From: Rhodanobacteraceae bacterium
GTDB taxonomy: Bacteria > Acidobacteriota > Terriglobia > Terriglobales > Acidobacteriaceae
Length of the DNA stretch: 64,000 nt
Direction: 5' to 3'
Assembly: GCA_025350865.1 (NCBI GenBank)
Contig: JANXWZ010000112.1
Location: 1 to 64,000, forward strand
Shown here: positions 1-8,268 of the stretch, piece by piece
Position numbering within the stretch: position 1 is the first letter of the stretch
Layout: every line of letters starts with the position of its first letter
Notes under the pieces: generated by a model
Seen by the model: only the letters and a program-made list of their open reading frames with translations
The model's database searches: none
Told to the model about the DNA's origin: nothing
Translations under genes and position numbers: made by a program

Positions 1-1
1 C

Positions 2-514
2 GCCTTCGTCGACGGCTGGTTCAAGACCGGCGACATCGGAACGGTCGACGGCAATGGATACCTCGCCATTACGGACCGGAAGAAAGAGATTTTGAAGACG
101 AGCGGCGGCAAGATGATTGCGCCGGGACCGATCGAGGGCAAGCTGAAGGCGAACACGTTGATCGCTCAGGCAGATCTGGTAGGGGATAAGCACAAGTTTG
201 CGTGCTTGCTGATTTCGCCCAACTTCCAGGCACTGGAGTCGTGGGCGAAGGGCCAGGGCGTTGCAACCGGGGATCGCGCGGCGCTGGTGAAAGACCCGAA
301 GGTGGTGGCGGAGTACAAGCGGATCGTCGATGGGGTGAACAGGACATTGTCGCACCACGAGACGATCAAACGGGTGACCGTGGTGCGGGATGAATGGGCC
401 ATCGAGACGGGCGAACTGACGCCGAGCATGAAGATGAAGCGGCGGATTATCGAGAAGAAGTACGAGGCGGAGATTGCGGATTTTTATAAGGACGAGGCTA
501 CGAGCAAGGAGTAG
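2..514 (+). CDS. Long-chain acyl-CoA synthetase / AMP-binding protein, C-terminal part (5' truncated by window)
   Basis: Frame 2 is open from the first bases: AFVDGWFKTGDIGTVDGNGYLAITDRKKEILKTSGGKMIAP, matching the adenylate-forming enzyme C-terminal motif (TGD...DRKKE-xK-TSGGK). Confidence 0.9.
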   Translation, partial: AFVDGWFKTGDIGTVDGNGYLAITDRKKEILKTSGGKMIAPGPIEGKLKANTLIAQADLVGDKHKFACLLISPNFQALESWAKGQGVATGDRAALVKDPKVVAEYKRIVDGVNRTLSHHETIKRVTVVRDEWAIETGELTPSMKMKRRIIEKKYEAEIADFYKDEATSKE

Positions 515-529
515 GGCCAAGACCAAATA

Positions 530-560
530 CTGAGATTCTTCGCTTTGCTCAGAATGACCT
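530..560 (+). repeat. Second dispersed hairpin repeat (GAGATTCTTCGCTTTGCTCAGAATGAC)
   Basis: tactgagattcttcgctttgctcagaatgacctc; relatives at 4273, 6400 and 18960, and shorter-loop forms at 11536, 25400 and 37577. Confidence 0.8.
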
Positions 561-586
561 CCGGCTTTGGTTATGAGTTCGTGTTT

Positions 587-1624
587 ATGAGTTGGGGGCA
601 AGGTGGCGTGCATCCAATTCGCATGTTGAAGCTGGAGCGGGCGAAGAGGGTGGGGCGGAAGTATCAGGCTCCGGTGGAGACGCAGGTCGGTGGGCTGAGC
701 GTGGCGCTCAAGGTGCTGCCGGAGATGCTGTTTGGCGGCAGGGAACGGGTGCCGAAGGAGCTGTTAGGGCCGTTCCGCACCGACGTTTCAGGGTACGGGG
801 TAGGGCCGGAGACGGGCCTGCGCGTGACGTGGTTCGGACACTCATCGACGCTGGTGGAAATTGATGGGGCGAGGGTGCTGATCGACCCGGTGTGGGATGA
901 GCGTGCTGCACCGGTGGATATGCTTGGGCCGAAGAGGTTTTTTGCGCCGACGATGCGGCTCGACGAGATGCCGAGGCTGGATGCAGTGTTGATCTCGCAT
1001 GATCACTATGACCATCTTGGCAAAAAGACTGTGCGGGAACTGGCCCGGGTGATGCCGGAGGTTCGATGGGTGACGTCGCTGGGGGTGGGGGCGGAACTTC
1101 GCGGTTTTGGGGTGAGTGCCGACCGGATCACCGAACTGGACTGGACGCAGAATGTTTCTGTGGCGGGGTTGACGGTGACGTCTTTACCGGCGAGACACTT
1201 TTCGGGGCGGAGTTTGTCGAACCGTAACGAGACCCTGTGGGCTTCGTTTGTGCTGGCAGGGGCGAAGCATAAGGTTTACTACGGAGCGGATACAGGGTTC
1301 TGGGATGGGATTCAGACGATCGGCGCGGAGTATGGGCCGTTCGACCTGTCGATGCTGGAGATTGGGGCATTCAACGAGTTGTGGAAGGACATTCACCTTG
1401 GGCCAGATGGGGCGGTGGTGGCTCTGGAGATGCTGGGTGGCGGGTTGATGATGCCGATCCACTGGGGGCTGTTCGACCTGGCGCTGCATGAGTGGCGGGA
1501 GCCGATTGCCCGGATTTGGGAGTTGGGGGTGCCGATTTTTTCTCCGGAGCCGGGGCGACCTGAGGAGGTGCGGGAGATGAAGTCGAGATGGTGGTGGGAT
1601 CGGTCGGTGGATGTGGATGGGTGA
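587..1624 (+). CDS. MBL-fold metallo-hydrolase (UlaG/NAPE-PLD-like)
   Basis: Motifs WFGHSSTLVEIDGARVLIDPVW and LISHDHYDHLGKKT. The ORF extends to 545, but that extension overlaps a dispersed repeat; Met at 587 or 623 is more likely. Confidence 0.85.
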   Translation: MSWGQGGVHPIRMLKLERAKRVGRKYQAPVETQVGGLSVALKVLPEMLFGGRERVPKELLGPFRTDVSGYGVGPETGLRVTWFGHSSTLVEIDGARVLIDPVWDERAAPVDMLGPKRFFAPTMRLDEMPRLDAVLISHDHYDHLGKKTVRELARVMPEVRWVTSLGVGAELRGFGVSADRITELDWTQNVSVAGLTVTSLPARHFSGRSLSNRNETLWASFVLAGAKHKVYYGADTGFWDGIQTIGAEYGPFDLSMLEIGAFNELWKDIHLGPDGAVVALEMLGGGLMMPIHWGLFDLALHEWREPIARIWELGVPIFSPEPGRPEEVREMKSRWWWDRSVDVDG

Positions 1625-1652
1625 GGAGTCCTAACGGCTTCTGCGGTATAGG

Positions 1653-1713
1653 CTTCTTCGGGGTCCTTCGACTGCGTCCATCACAAGGACGTGATGGACT
1701 TCGCTCAGGATGA
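1653..1713 (+). repeat. Long-form hairpin repeat (GGGGTCCTTCGACTGCGTC...GACTTCGCTCAGGATGACAG)
   Basis: Shares flanks with 14428-14491, with a different central hairpin. Confidence 0.75.
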
Positions 1714-1821
1714 CAGACGTCGGGGATGTTGGCGAAGTGATTAAGAGCCAAGGAAGGCTATTGTGTTGCGGTGGAAAAGTGGGTACAAAAAGGAGACTAG
1801 CCGCTGAGCGGCGTTCAGGAG

Positions 1822-2076
1822 TTGGCCATGGCAAGTGCGGTCCATACGATGCTGCGCGAGGTGATGGATATCCGGCAGGCGGCGGAATATCTGGGGATCA
1901 GCGCGGATACGCTCTACCGGTACGCGAGCGATGGGCTGATTCCGGCGTTCAAGCTGGGGAATCGGTGGCGATTCAAGCGAAGTCTGCTGGATGGGTGGAT
2001 GGTGGAACAGAGTGGGGCTAAGACTGGGATCTCGGTGATGGGAGATCGGAAGAAGCCCGTGCGGAGAAGCAGTTGA
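1822..2076 (+). CDS. Excisionase/MerR-type helix-turn-helix DNA-binding protein
   Basis: MDIRQAAEYLGISADTLYRYASDGLIPAFKLGNRWRFKRSLLDGWM is a canonical HTH_17-type sequence. Confidence 0.75.
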   Translation: MAMASAVHTMLREVMDIRQAAEYLGISADTLYRYASDGLIPAFKLGNRWRFKRSLLDGWMVEQSGAKTGISVMGDRKKPVRRSS

Positions 2077-2121
2077 GGCGGTTGGTAGTTGATAGTTGGT
2101 AGTGGAGGATACGGCTAACAA

Positions 2122-3015
2122 CTATCGAGAGGCGGCGCGCAGGGTGGCGACCGTGATCTCTGGCGGGCAGTTGAAGCGGAAGGGGACGCCTACGGTGCCG
2201 ATGCCTCGGTTGACGTAGAGCTGCGTGTCGCCGAGGTGGTAGTGGCCCTCGGGGAAGAGCTTGCCGAAGGGTGGCAGGGCGAGGGGTGGTAAGCCGGGGA
2301 TGCGTATTTGTCCGCCGTGGGTGTGGCCTGAGAGGACAAGGTTGACGAGCGGGCCTCGGCGATGGGTGGCCAGGTGCATCGCGAAGTCGGGTTCGTGGAC
2401 CATGAGGATGACGGGGGCGTCGGGCTTCTCGGGGACGGCGAGTGGGAGATTGGGTTCGCCGCCGCCATAATCGTCCAGGCCGCTGAGGATGATGCGCTGA
2501 CCGCCGCGTTCAATGTTGACGAACTGGTTGACCAGGATGGGAAGTCCGTTGTTCTCCATGTGGTCGCGGATGATGCGGCTGCCGACCATGGCGTCGTGGT
2601 TGCCGAGGACGCCGAAGCGCTGGGGACAGGTGAGGCCGCGAAGGAGTTCGGCGCAGCGGCTGGCCGCGGAGTAGGACATCTCGACGGCAAGGGGGCCGCG
2701 GGAGACAAAGTCACCGGTGATGACGAGGAGGTCGGGGTTGAGGGCGTTGACGCGGGCGATGACCTCATTGAGGAACCACTCCTCCATGTATTGCTCGAGG
2801 TGAATGTCGGAGAACTGGACGATGCGGAAGCCTTCGAAGGCCGGGGGAAGGTTGGCGATGTAGAAGGTGGGAGTGGTGACCTCGATGCGGTGGCGTGCGA
2901 TCTCGTTGGAGTAGAGGGCAATGGATGCGGTGGAGGCTATGAATCCGGCGGCGAAAGTGCGGCGAGTGAAGATGGCGGGCTTTGGCGATGTTGGGGAAGG
3001 CGGAAAAGCACGCAT
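2122..3015 (-). CDS. Metallophosphoesterase (YaeI-like)
   Basis: FSDIHLE, TGDFVSRG, LGNHDAM and LSGHTHGGQIRIPG motifs. Confidence 0.9.
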   Translation of the reverse strand: MRAFPPSPTSPKPAIFTRRTFAAGFIASTASIALYSNEIARHRIEVTTPTFYIANLPPAFEGFRIVQFSDIHLEQYMEEWFLNEVIARVNALNPDLLVITGDFVSRGPLAVEMSYSAASRCAELLRGLTCPQRFGVLGNHDAMVGSRIIRDHMENNGLPILVNQFVNIERGGQRIILSGLDDYGGGEPNLPLAVPEKPDAPVILMVHEPDFAMHLATHRRGPLVNLVLSGHTHGGQIRIPGLPPLALPPFGKLFPEGHYHLGDTQLYVNRGIGTVGVPFRFNCPPEITVATLRAASR

Positions 3016-3114
3016 GACTGATGATACTAGGGGGCAGGGACTAGGGAGTAGGGATTAGGGGGCCAGGTCCAACCTGACCCCTGACCCCTGAACCCTTGTT
3101 GTTAGTATGGTCGG

Positions 3115-4203
3115 ATGGTTCCTATTGGTCGGGTGAAGAGGGTTGCGGCGGCGGTGAAGCGGGGCGGGGCTGATGCGCTGCTGGTGACGCAGATGGCGGA
3201 TGTGCGGTATCTGACCGGATTTACGGGGTCGAGTGCGGCTCTGATCGTGCGAGGTTCCAAGGTCACGCTGTTCATCGACGGCCGCTACACCACGCAGGCT
3301 CAGCAGGAGGTGGACGGGGCTGAGATTGTGATTGTGGCGGATAAATCGCTGTCTCTTGCGGCTTGCGAGTGGTCAGTTTCTCAGGGCGTGGCAAAGTGCG
3401 GGTTCGACGCGGGCGCGATTACGGTTGCGGGGCTGGAAGCGTTGAAGGCTGGGTTGCCGGCGAAGATTCGGAAGAGCTTTTTTGTTCCGATGACGGGGCT
3501 GGTTGCGGGGCTTCGCGAGGTGAAGGACGAGGTCGAGCAGGACAAGATGCGGGCGGCCGCGGCGCTGGGTTGCAAGCTGTTCGACCAGGTGCTGGAGCAT
3601 GTGGTGCCGGGGGCTCCCGAGATGGAAGTTGCAATGGCGCTGGAGTATATGGCTAGGCTGGCGGGGGCGGAGTCAATGAGCTTTGCGTCGATCGTTGCGG
3701 GCGGCGAACGCAGCGCGTTGCCGCATGGCAAGGCCACGACGGCGAAGTTGCCGAAGCGCGGGTTTGTGGTGCTGGATTTCGGCGTGGTGCTGGATGGGTA
3801 TTGCTCGGATATGACGCGCACGGTGCATATGGGGCCGGCTCGTCGCGGGGAGTTCGACGCTTACGAGGCGGTGCTAGCCGCGCAGATGGCGGGTCTTGCG
3901 GCGGTGCGAGCGGGGGTGACGGCCGAGTCAGTGGATGCGGCTACGCGCGGGAGTCTGGAGGCGGCTGGGCTGGCCGAGTGGTTCACGCATTCGACCGGGC
4001 ATGGCGTGGGGATTGAGATTCATGAGTCTCCGAGGCTGGGGAAAAAGCAGGAGAGCAAGCTAAAGGCCGGAATGATCGTTACAATTGAACCCGGCGTTTA
4101 TTTCCCGGGAAAGTATGGGATACGGATTGAAGATACGGTTCTGGTGACGGCGGAGGGGTGTGAGATTTTGACCCCGACGACGAAGGCCTGGATTGAGTTG
4201 TAG
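3115..4203 (+). CDS. M24 family Xaa-Pro peptidase
   Basis: N-terminal creatinase-like region plus LDFGVVLDGYCSDMTRT, HSTGHGVGIEIHESP and TIEPGVY metal-site motifs. Confidence 0.9.
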   Translation: MVPIGRVKRVAAAVKRGGADALLVTQMADVRYLTGFTGSSAALIVRGSKVTLFIDGRYTTQAQQEVDGAEIVIVADKSLSLAACEWSVSQGVAKCGFDAGAITVAGLEALKAGLPAKIRKSFFVPMTGLVAGLREVKDEVEQDKMRAAAALGCKLFDQVLEHVVPGAPEMEVAMALEYMARLAGAESMSFASIVAGGERSALPHGKATTAKLPKRGFVVLDFGVVLDGYCSDMTRTVHMGPARRGEFDAYEAVLAAQMAGLAAVRAGVTAESVDAATRGSLEAAGLAEWFTHSTGHGVGIEIHESPRLGKKQESKLKAGMIVTIEPGVYFPGKYGIRIEDTVLVTAEGCEILTPTTKAWIEL

Positions 4204-4272
4204 TGAGACAGGGTGCAGGGATTAGGGTGTAGGGAGTAGAAAGCAAGAACGGGCAACGGCAGAGGCAAAATA

Positions 4273-4303
4273 CAGGGGTTCTTCGCTTCGCTCAGAATGA
4301 CGT
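4273..4303 (+). repeat. Second dispersed hairpin repeat
   Basis: ggggttcttcgcttcgctcagaatgacgtg. Confidence 0.8.
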
Positions 4304-4334
4304 GCATTTTTGCGCGATGGAATTTGGAGATGGA

Positions 4335-4799
4335 ATGGATAGCAATGAGTTGAAGGAACTGCGGGAGCTGGTGGAGTTTTTGAAGGCCAGCGAGGTTGCA
4401 GAGTTCGCATGGTCGAAAGGCGAGGTTACGCTGGAGCTCAAGTTCCAGGGCGCTCCGGTGGAGATGATGATGCCGCAGCAGTATGCGGCACCGATGGCTA
4501 TGGCACCGGCTCCGGTTGCTGCAGCGCCGGCCGCCGTGCCTGCTGAGCCCGAGGTGAAGCACCATGTCGTGAAGTCGCCGATTGTGGGGACGTTCTATGA
4601 GTCGCCATCGCCGGGTTCGCCGGCGTTTGTGAAGGTGGGCGATATCGTTGAGGTAGGGCAGGTGCTTTGCATTGTCGAAGCGATGAAGCTGATGAATGAG
4701 ATTGAGTCGGACGCTGCGGGTGAGGTTGTGGAGCGGATTGCTGCGACCGGGCAGCCGGTGGAGTATGGGCAGCCGCTGTTTGCGATCAAGGCTAAGTAA
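4335..4799 (+). CDS. accB: Biotin carboxyl carrier protein of acetyl-CoA carboxylase
   Basis: C-terminal biotinyl motif CIVEAMKLMNEIESD; Ala/Pro-rich linker; followed by accC. Confidence 0.93.
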   Translation: MDSNELKELRELVEFLKASEVAEFAWSKGEVTLELKFQGAPVEMMMPQQYAAPMAMAPAPVAAAPAAVPAEPEVKHHVVKSPIVGTFYESPSPGSPAFVKVGDIVEVGQVLCIVEAMKLMNEIESDAAGEVVERIAATGQPVEYGQPLFAIKAK

Positions 4800-4805
4800 G
4801 AGGAA

Positions 4806-4920
4806 ATCGCGTTACGCGGATAAGAAGGAAAAGACGGATAAGAGCGGAACTTGATGATTCGTTCGCTTCCAGTTTTTCAATCCGTCTTATCCCTTTTATC
4901 CATCCGATCCGCGTTACGTT
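4806..4920. repeat. Imperfect inverted repeat spanning the accB-accC intergenic region
   Basis: Left arm gcgttacgcggataagaaggaaaagacggataag; right arm ccgtcttatcccttttatccatccgatccgcgttacg. Confidence 0.65.
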
Positions 4921-4934
4921 TTTTTGGAGATTCG

Positions 4935-6293
4935 ATGTTTCGTAAGGTATTGATTGCAAATCGTGGTGAGATTGCGCTGCGGGTGATCTCGGCTTGCAAA
5001 GAGATGGGGATTCGGACCGTTGCGGTGTATAGCGAGGCGGATCGGAACAGTTTGCATGTGAAGTTTGCGGATGAGGCTATCTGCATCGGGCCGCCGCGTT
5101 CGAGCGAGAGCTACCTGAATGTCCCGGCGGTGATTGCCGCTGCGGAGATTGCTGATGTGGACGCGATTCATCCGGGTTACGGGCTGTTGAGCGAGAACGC
5201 GAACTTTGCCGAGGTGTGCCGGGCGAGCAATATCAAGTTCATCGGACCTCCGCCGGAAGTAACTCGGATGATGGGCGAGAAGTCGACCGCGCGGCAGACG
5301 ATGAAGAAGGCGAAGGTGCCGATTCTGCCGGGTAGCGACGGCGTGATTGCCAACGAAGGCGAAGCGCTGGAGTGGGCGCGGACCGTTGGGTATCCGGTGA
5401 TTTTGAAGGCGGTCGCGGGTGGCGGCGGGCGCGGGATGCGCATCTGTCGCAATCCGGATGAGCTGCCGACCATGTTCAACCAGGCGTCGACCGAAGCGGC
5501 CAACGCGTTTGGCAACGGCGACATGTACATGGAGAAGTTCATCGAGCGGCCGCGGCACATCGAGTTCCAGGTGTTAGCCGATGAGCATGGCAATGTGATG
5601 AGCCTGGGCGAGCGCGAGTGCTCGATTCTGCGGCGACACCAGAAGCTTATCGAAGAGGCTCCCAGCCTGCAGATCACGCCGAAGGTTCGCGATGAACTGG
5701 GCAAGGTGATTCAACGCAGCTTGAAGGATATTGGGTACTGGAACGCCGGGACGATCGAGTTTCTGATGGATGAGGATGGCAAGATTTACTTCATCGAGAT
5801 GAACACTCGCATCCAAGTGGAGCATTGTGTAACCGAGATGGTTACAGGTGTGGATCTGGTGAAGGCTCAGCTCAGGATTGCATCGGGTGAGGAGCTTTCG
5901 GACATCGTTCCGAAGGTGCCAGAGATTCGGGGCCATGCGATTGAGTGCCGCATCAATGCGGAGCATCCGGAGAAGTTTACGCCGAGTGCGGGCAAGATTA
6001 CGGCCTGGAATGTTCCGGGTGGGAATGGCGTCCGCGTCGATACGAATCAATATGCGGAAGGTGTAGTCCCGCCGTATTACGACTCGCTGATCGCGAAGCT
6101 GATCTGCCATGGCAAGGATCGCGAAGAGGCGATGAACAAGATGCAGCGGGCGTTGAGCCAGTTCGTGGTTCAGGGAATCCATACGACGATTCCGCTGCAC
6201 CAGAAGATCTTTGCGGATGAGGAGTTTCGTTCGGGACGGTTCGATACGAAGTTTATGGAACGGTTCTTTGAGCGGCAGGGGTTGAAGAGCTAA
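4935..6293 (+). CDS. accC: Acetyl-CoA carboxylase biotin carboxylase subunit
   Basis: [36 protein letters not shown]..., [28 protein letters not shown]. The ORF upstream of 4935 falls in repeat sequence. Confidence 0.95.
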   Translation: MFRKVLIANRGEIALRVISACKEMGIRTVAVYSEADRNSLHVKFADEAICIGPPRSSESYLNVPAVIAAAEIADVDAIHPGYGLLSENANFAEVCRASNIKFIGPPPEVTRMMGEKSTARQTMKKAKVPILPGSDGVIANEGEALEWARTVGYPVILKAVAGGGGRGMRICRNPDELPTMFNQASTEAANAFGNGDMYMEKFIERPRHIEFQVLADEHGNVMSLGERECSILRRHQKLIEEAPSLQITPKVRDELGKVIQRSLKDIGYWNAGTIEFLMDEDGKIYFIEMNTRIQVEHCVTEMVTGVDLVKAQLRIASGEELSDIVPKVPEIRGHAIECRINAEHPEKFTPSAGKITAWNVPGGNGVRVDTNQYAEGVVPPYYDSLIAKLICHGKDREEAMNKMQRALSQFVVQGIHTTIPLHQKIFADEEFRSGRFDTKFMERFFERQGLKS

Positions 6294-6399
6294 CGGCGAA
6301 GGCTTACCCCGGATCACGCGGAAAGACGGATAAGAACAGGCAACGGCTTTGAACTAAGAGCTGTGAGCTTTCCAGCTGTCAGCTTTGAGCTAAAGGCAA

Positions 6400-6433
6400 A
6401 TACTGAGATTCTTCGCTGCGCTCAGAATGACCT
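6400..6433 (+). repeat. Second dispersed hairpin repeat
   Basis: actgagattcttcgctgcgctcagaatgacctc. Confidence 0.8.
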
Positions 6434-7504
6434 CTCCTGGATGGCTGGGGTGCCTACGGGAGAGTCTATGCGGCGGGGGAAGAAGCGCTCGCGTAGGCGC
6501 AGGGTGGGGAATTCGATGAACTGGGTGGCGATGACTCCGGCGGCGATGCCGAGGATGTAGGGTCCGGCGTATTGCCAGGCGAGGACCAACTGCTTCGGTA
6601 GGTGGTGGGAGATTCCGGCTGTGAGTTGGTAGACCGACATGTGCCAGAGGAAGATTCCGTAGGAGTAGACGCCGATGCGGGCGATGAGCCGGTACGGGAG
6701 CCGATGTGTGCCGCGGCGGTTTAGCAGGAGCAGGAGCGCGACGGCCATGGCGTCAGCGAAGATCCAGTGGACGGGGATGGACCATAGGGTTGGAGGTGGG
6801 AAACAGAAGTAGTGGATCGCGGCGGCGACGATGAACAGCCACAGCCAGCGCAGGGATTGAAGGCGGCGAAAGCGGTGGGGGGCGCAGTGATAGATGAGGG
6901 CGAGGATGACTCCGTAGAGGATGCCGTCGATTCGGGTGTGGGTGGCGGCGAAAGTGGGGAAGCCGAGGTTGGTGAGGATCAGCTTGAAGGCGAGGACGAT
7001 GGCGCAGATGGTGGCTAGCGCGTAGAAGACCTGGCGGGGCGTCCAGCGGAGGTGTGCGGCCACAGCGAAAAAGGCGATGAGGAAGAGGTAGGCGTGCTCT
7101 TCGACGGCAAGCGACCACATCTGGGTGAAGGGGCCGAGGTAGTTCTGGACGTTGAGGAGCAGACCGCGGAGATCGTGCAGGGTGGCGTGGTGGCGGATGA
7201 GCAGGTAGGCAAGGAAGACGTAGTATTGCGGCCAGATTTTGAAGGCTCGGCGGATGAGGAAGCGGCGACCGTCGGCGTGGCCTCGGAGGCGCCACTCCTT
7301 GATGAGCAGGCCGCCGACGAGGAAGCCGCTGAGGACGAAGAAGATGTCGACGCCGGCCCAACCAGGATTTTTAGCACCGAAGAGGAGCGCGAGGAGGGAG
7401 GCTGGGGAGTGGAAGTCTAGTACAAGAAGGATAGCGATGCCGCGGAGGAAGTCCAGCTCGATCTCACGGGGTTGCGAGGGTGAGATGAGTGGGCTGCTCG
7501 TCAT
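6422..7504 (-). CDS. Acyltransferase family 3 (OafA/YrhL-like) membrane protein
   Basis: ELDFLRGIAILLVLDFH, GVDIFFVLSGFLVGGLL, WSLAVEEHAYLF motifs; multiple hydrophobic segments. Confidence 0.88.
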   Translation of the reverse strand: MTSSPLISPSQPREIELDFLRGIAILLVLDFHSPASLLALLFGAKNPGWAGVDIFFVLSGFLVGGLLIKEWRLRGHADGRRFLIRRAFKIWPQYYVFLAYLLIRHHATLHDLRGLLLNVQNYLGPFTQMWSLAVEEHAYLFLIAFFAVAAHLRWTPRQVFYALATICAIVLAFKLILTNLGFPTFAATHTRIDGILYGVILALIYHCAPHRFRRLQSLRWLWLFIVAAAIHYFCFPPPTLWSIPVHWIFADAMAVALLLLLNRRGTHRLPYRLIARIGVYSYGIFLWHMSVYQLTAGISHHLPKQLVLAWQYAGPYILGIAAGVIATQFIEFPTLRLRERFFPRRIDSPVGTPAIQERSF

Positions 7505-7525
7505 CTGGGGAGTCTAGCATTTGGG

Positions 7526-8257
7526 GTGTGCAAGGATGGATGGATGATTCTGCCAAAGCTGTATGCGATTGCGGATGTGGGTGTGCTGACGGCTCGGGGA
7601 GTGGGGCTGCGGGAGTTTGCGGAGGGGCTGCGAGCGGCGGGGGTTTCCTTGGTGCAGCTGAGGGATAAGGAGGGTGCGCCTCAGGAGGTGCTGGCACATG
7701 CTGCGGTACTGACAGAGGTGTTTGCAAAGACGGTCGCCGTTGGCGATGCCCACCCTTACGACGATGAAGCCGTCGTGGGGAGGGGGCACCCGGAAGTTTT
7801 GCTGATCATGAATGATCGGGCGGATTTGGCGGTGTTGGCTGGGTTCGACGGGGTTCACGTTGGGCAGGGGGATTTGGGGGCGGCGGATGCGCGGAGGGTT
7901 CTGGGGCGATCCCACTCATTGCAAAGTCTCGATGAGTGGGGCACAGGTTTAGTTGGGCTTTCGACACACACTGTTGAGCAGGTGTTCGGGGCGGGTGACG
8001 CGGACTACGTAGCGGTGGGGCCGGTGTTTGCTACCGGGACGAAGCTCGATGCCGAACCGGTGGTCGGGTTGGATGGGGTTCGGCGGGCTCGGGCGTTGAC
8101 GCGGAAGCCGCTAGTGGCGATTGGGGGGATTACGCGGGAGAATTGCCGCAGTGTGGTGGATGCGGGGGCGGATTCTGTCGCGGTGATTTCGGGGTTGCTG
8201 GTGCCGGGGGAGACGGTGGAGAAGGTGGCGCGGGACTTTCTGGCGATTTTGGGGTAG
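7526..8257 (+). CDS. thiE: Thiamine phosphate synthase carrying two in-frame palindromic insertions
   Basis: VSLVQLRDKEG, LLIMNDRADLA, GVHVGQGDLGAADAR, GLSTHTVEQ, DYVAVGPVFATGTK, VAIGGITREN. Confidence 0.9.
   Translation: MCKDGWMILPKLYAIADVGVLTARGVGLREFAEGLRAAGVSLVQLRDKEGAPQEVLAHAAVLTEVFAKTVAVGDAHPYDDEAVVGRGHPEVLLIMNDRADLAVLAGFDGVHVGQGDLGAADARRVLGRSHSLQSLDEWGTGLVGLSTHTVEQVFGAGDADYVAVGPVFATGTKLDAEPVVGLDGVRRARALTRKPLVAIGGITRENCRSVVDAGADSVAVISGLLVPGETVEKVARDFLAILG
7745..7797 (+). repeat. Palindromic element, copy 1 (inside thiE)
   Basis: gatgcccacccttacgacgatgaagccgtcgtggggagggggcacccggaag. Confidence 0.75.
7909..7945 (+). repeat. Palindromic element, copy 2 (inside thiE)
   Basis: atcccactcattgcaaagtctcgatgagtggggcaca. 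Confidence 0.75.
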
Positions 8258-8268
8258 GTTGAAGGAAC

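Noticed and set aside
2362-3021. 219-aa + strand ORF
   Set aside because: Antisense to the metallophosphoesterase; Gly/Asp/Val-rich shadow ORF.
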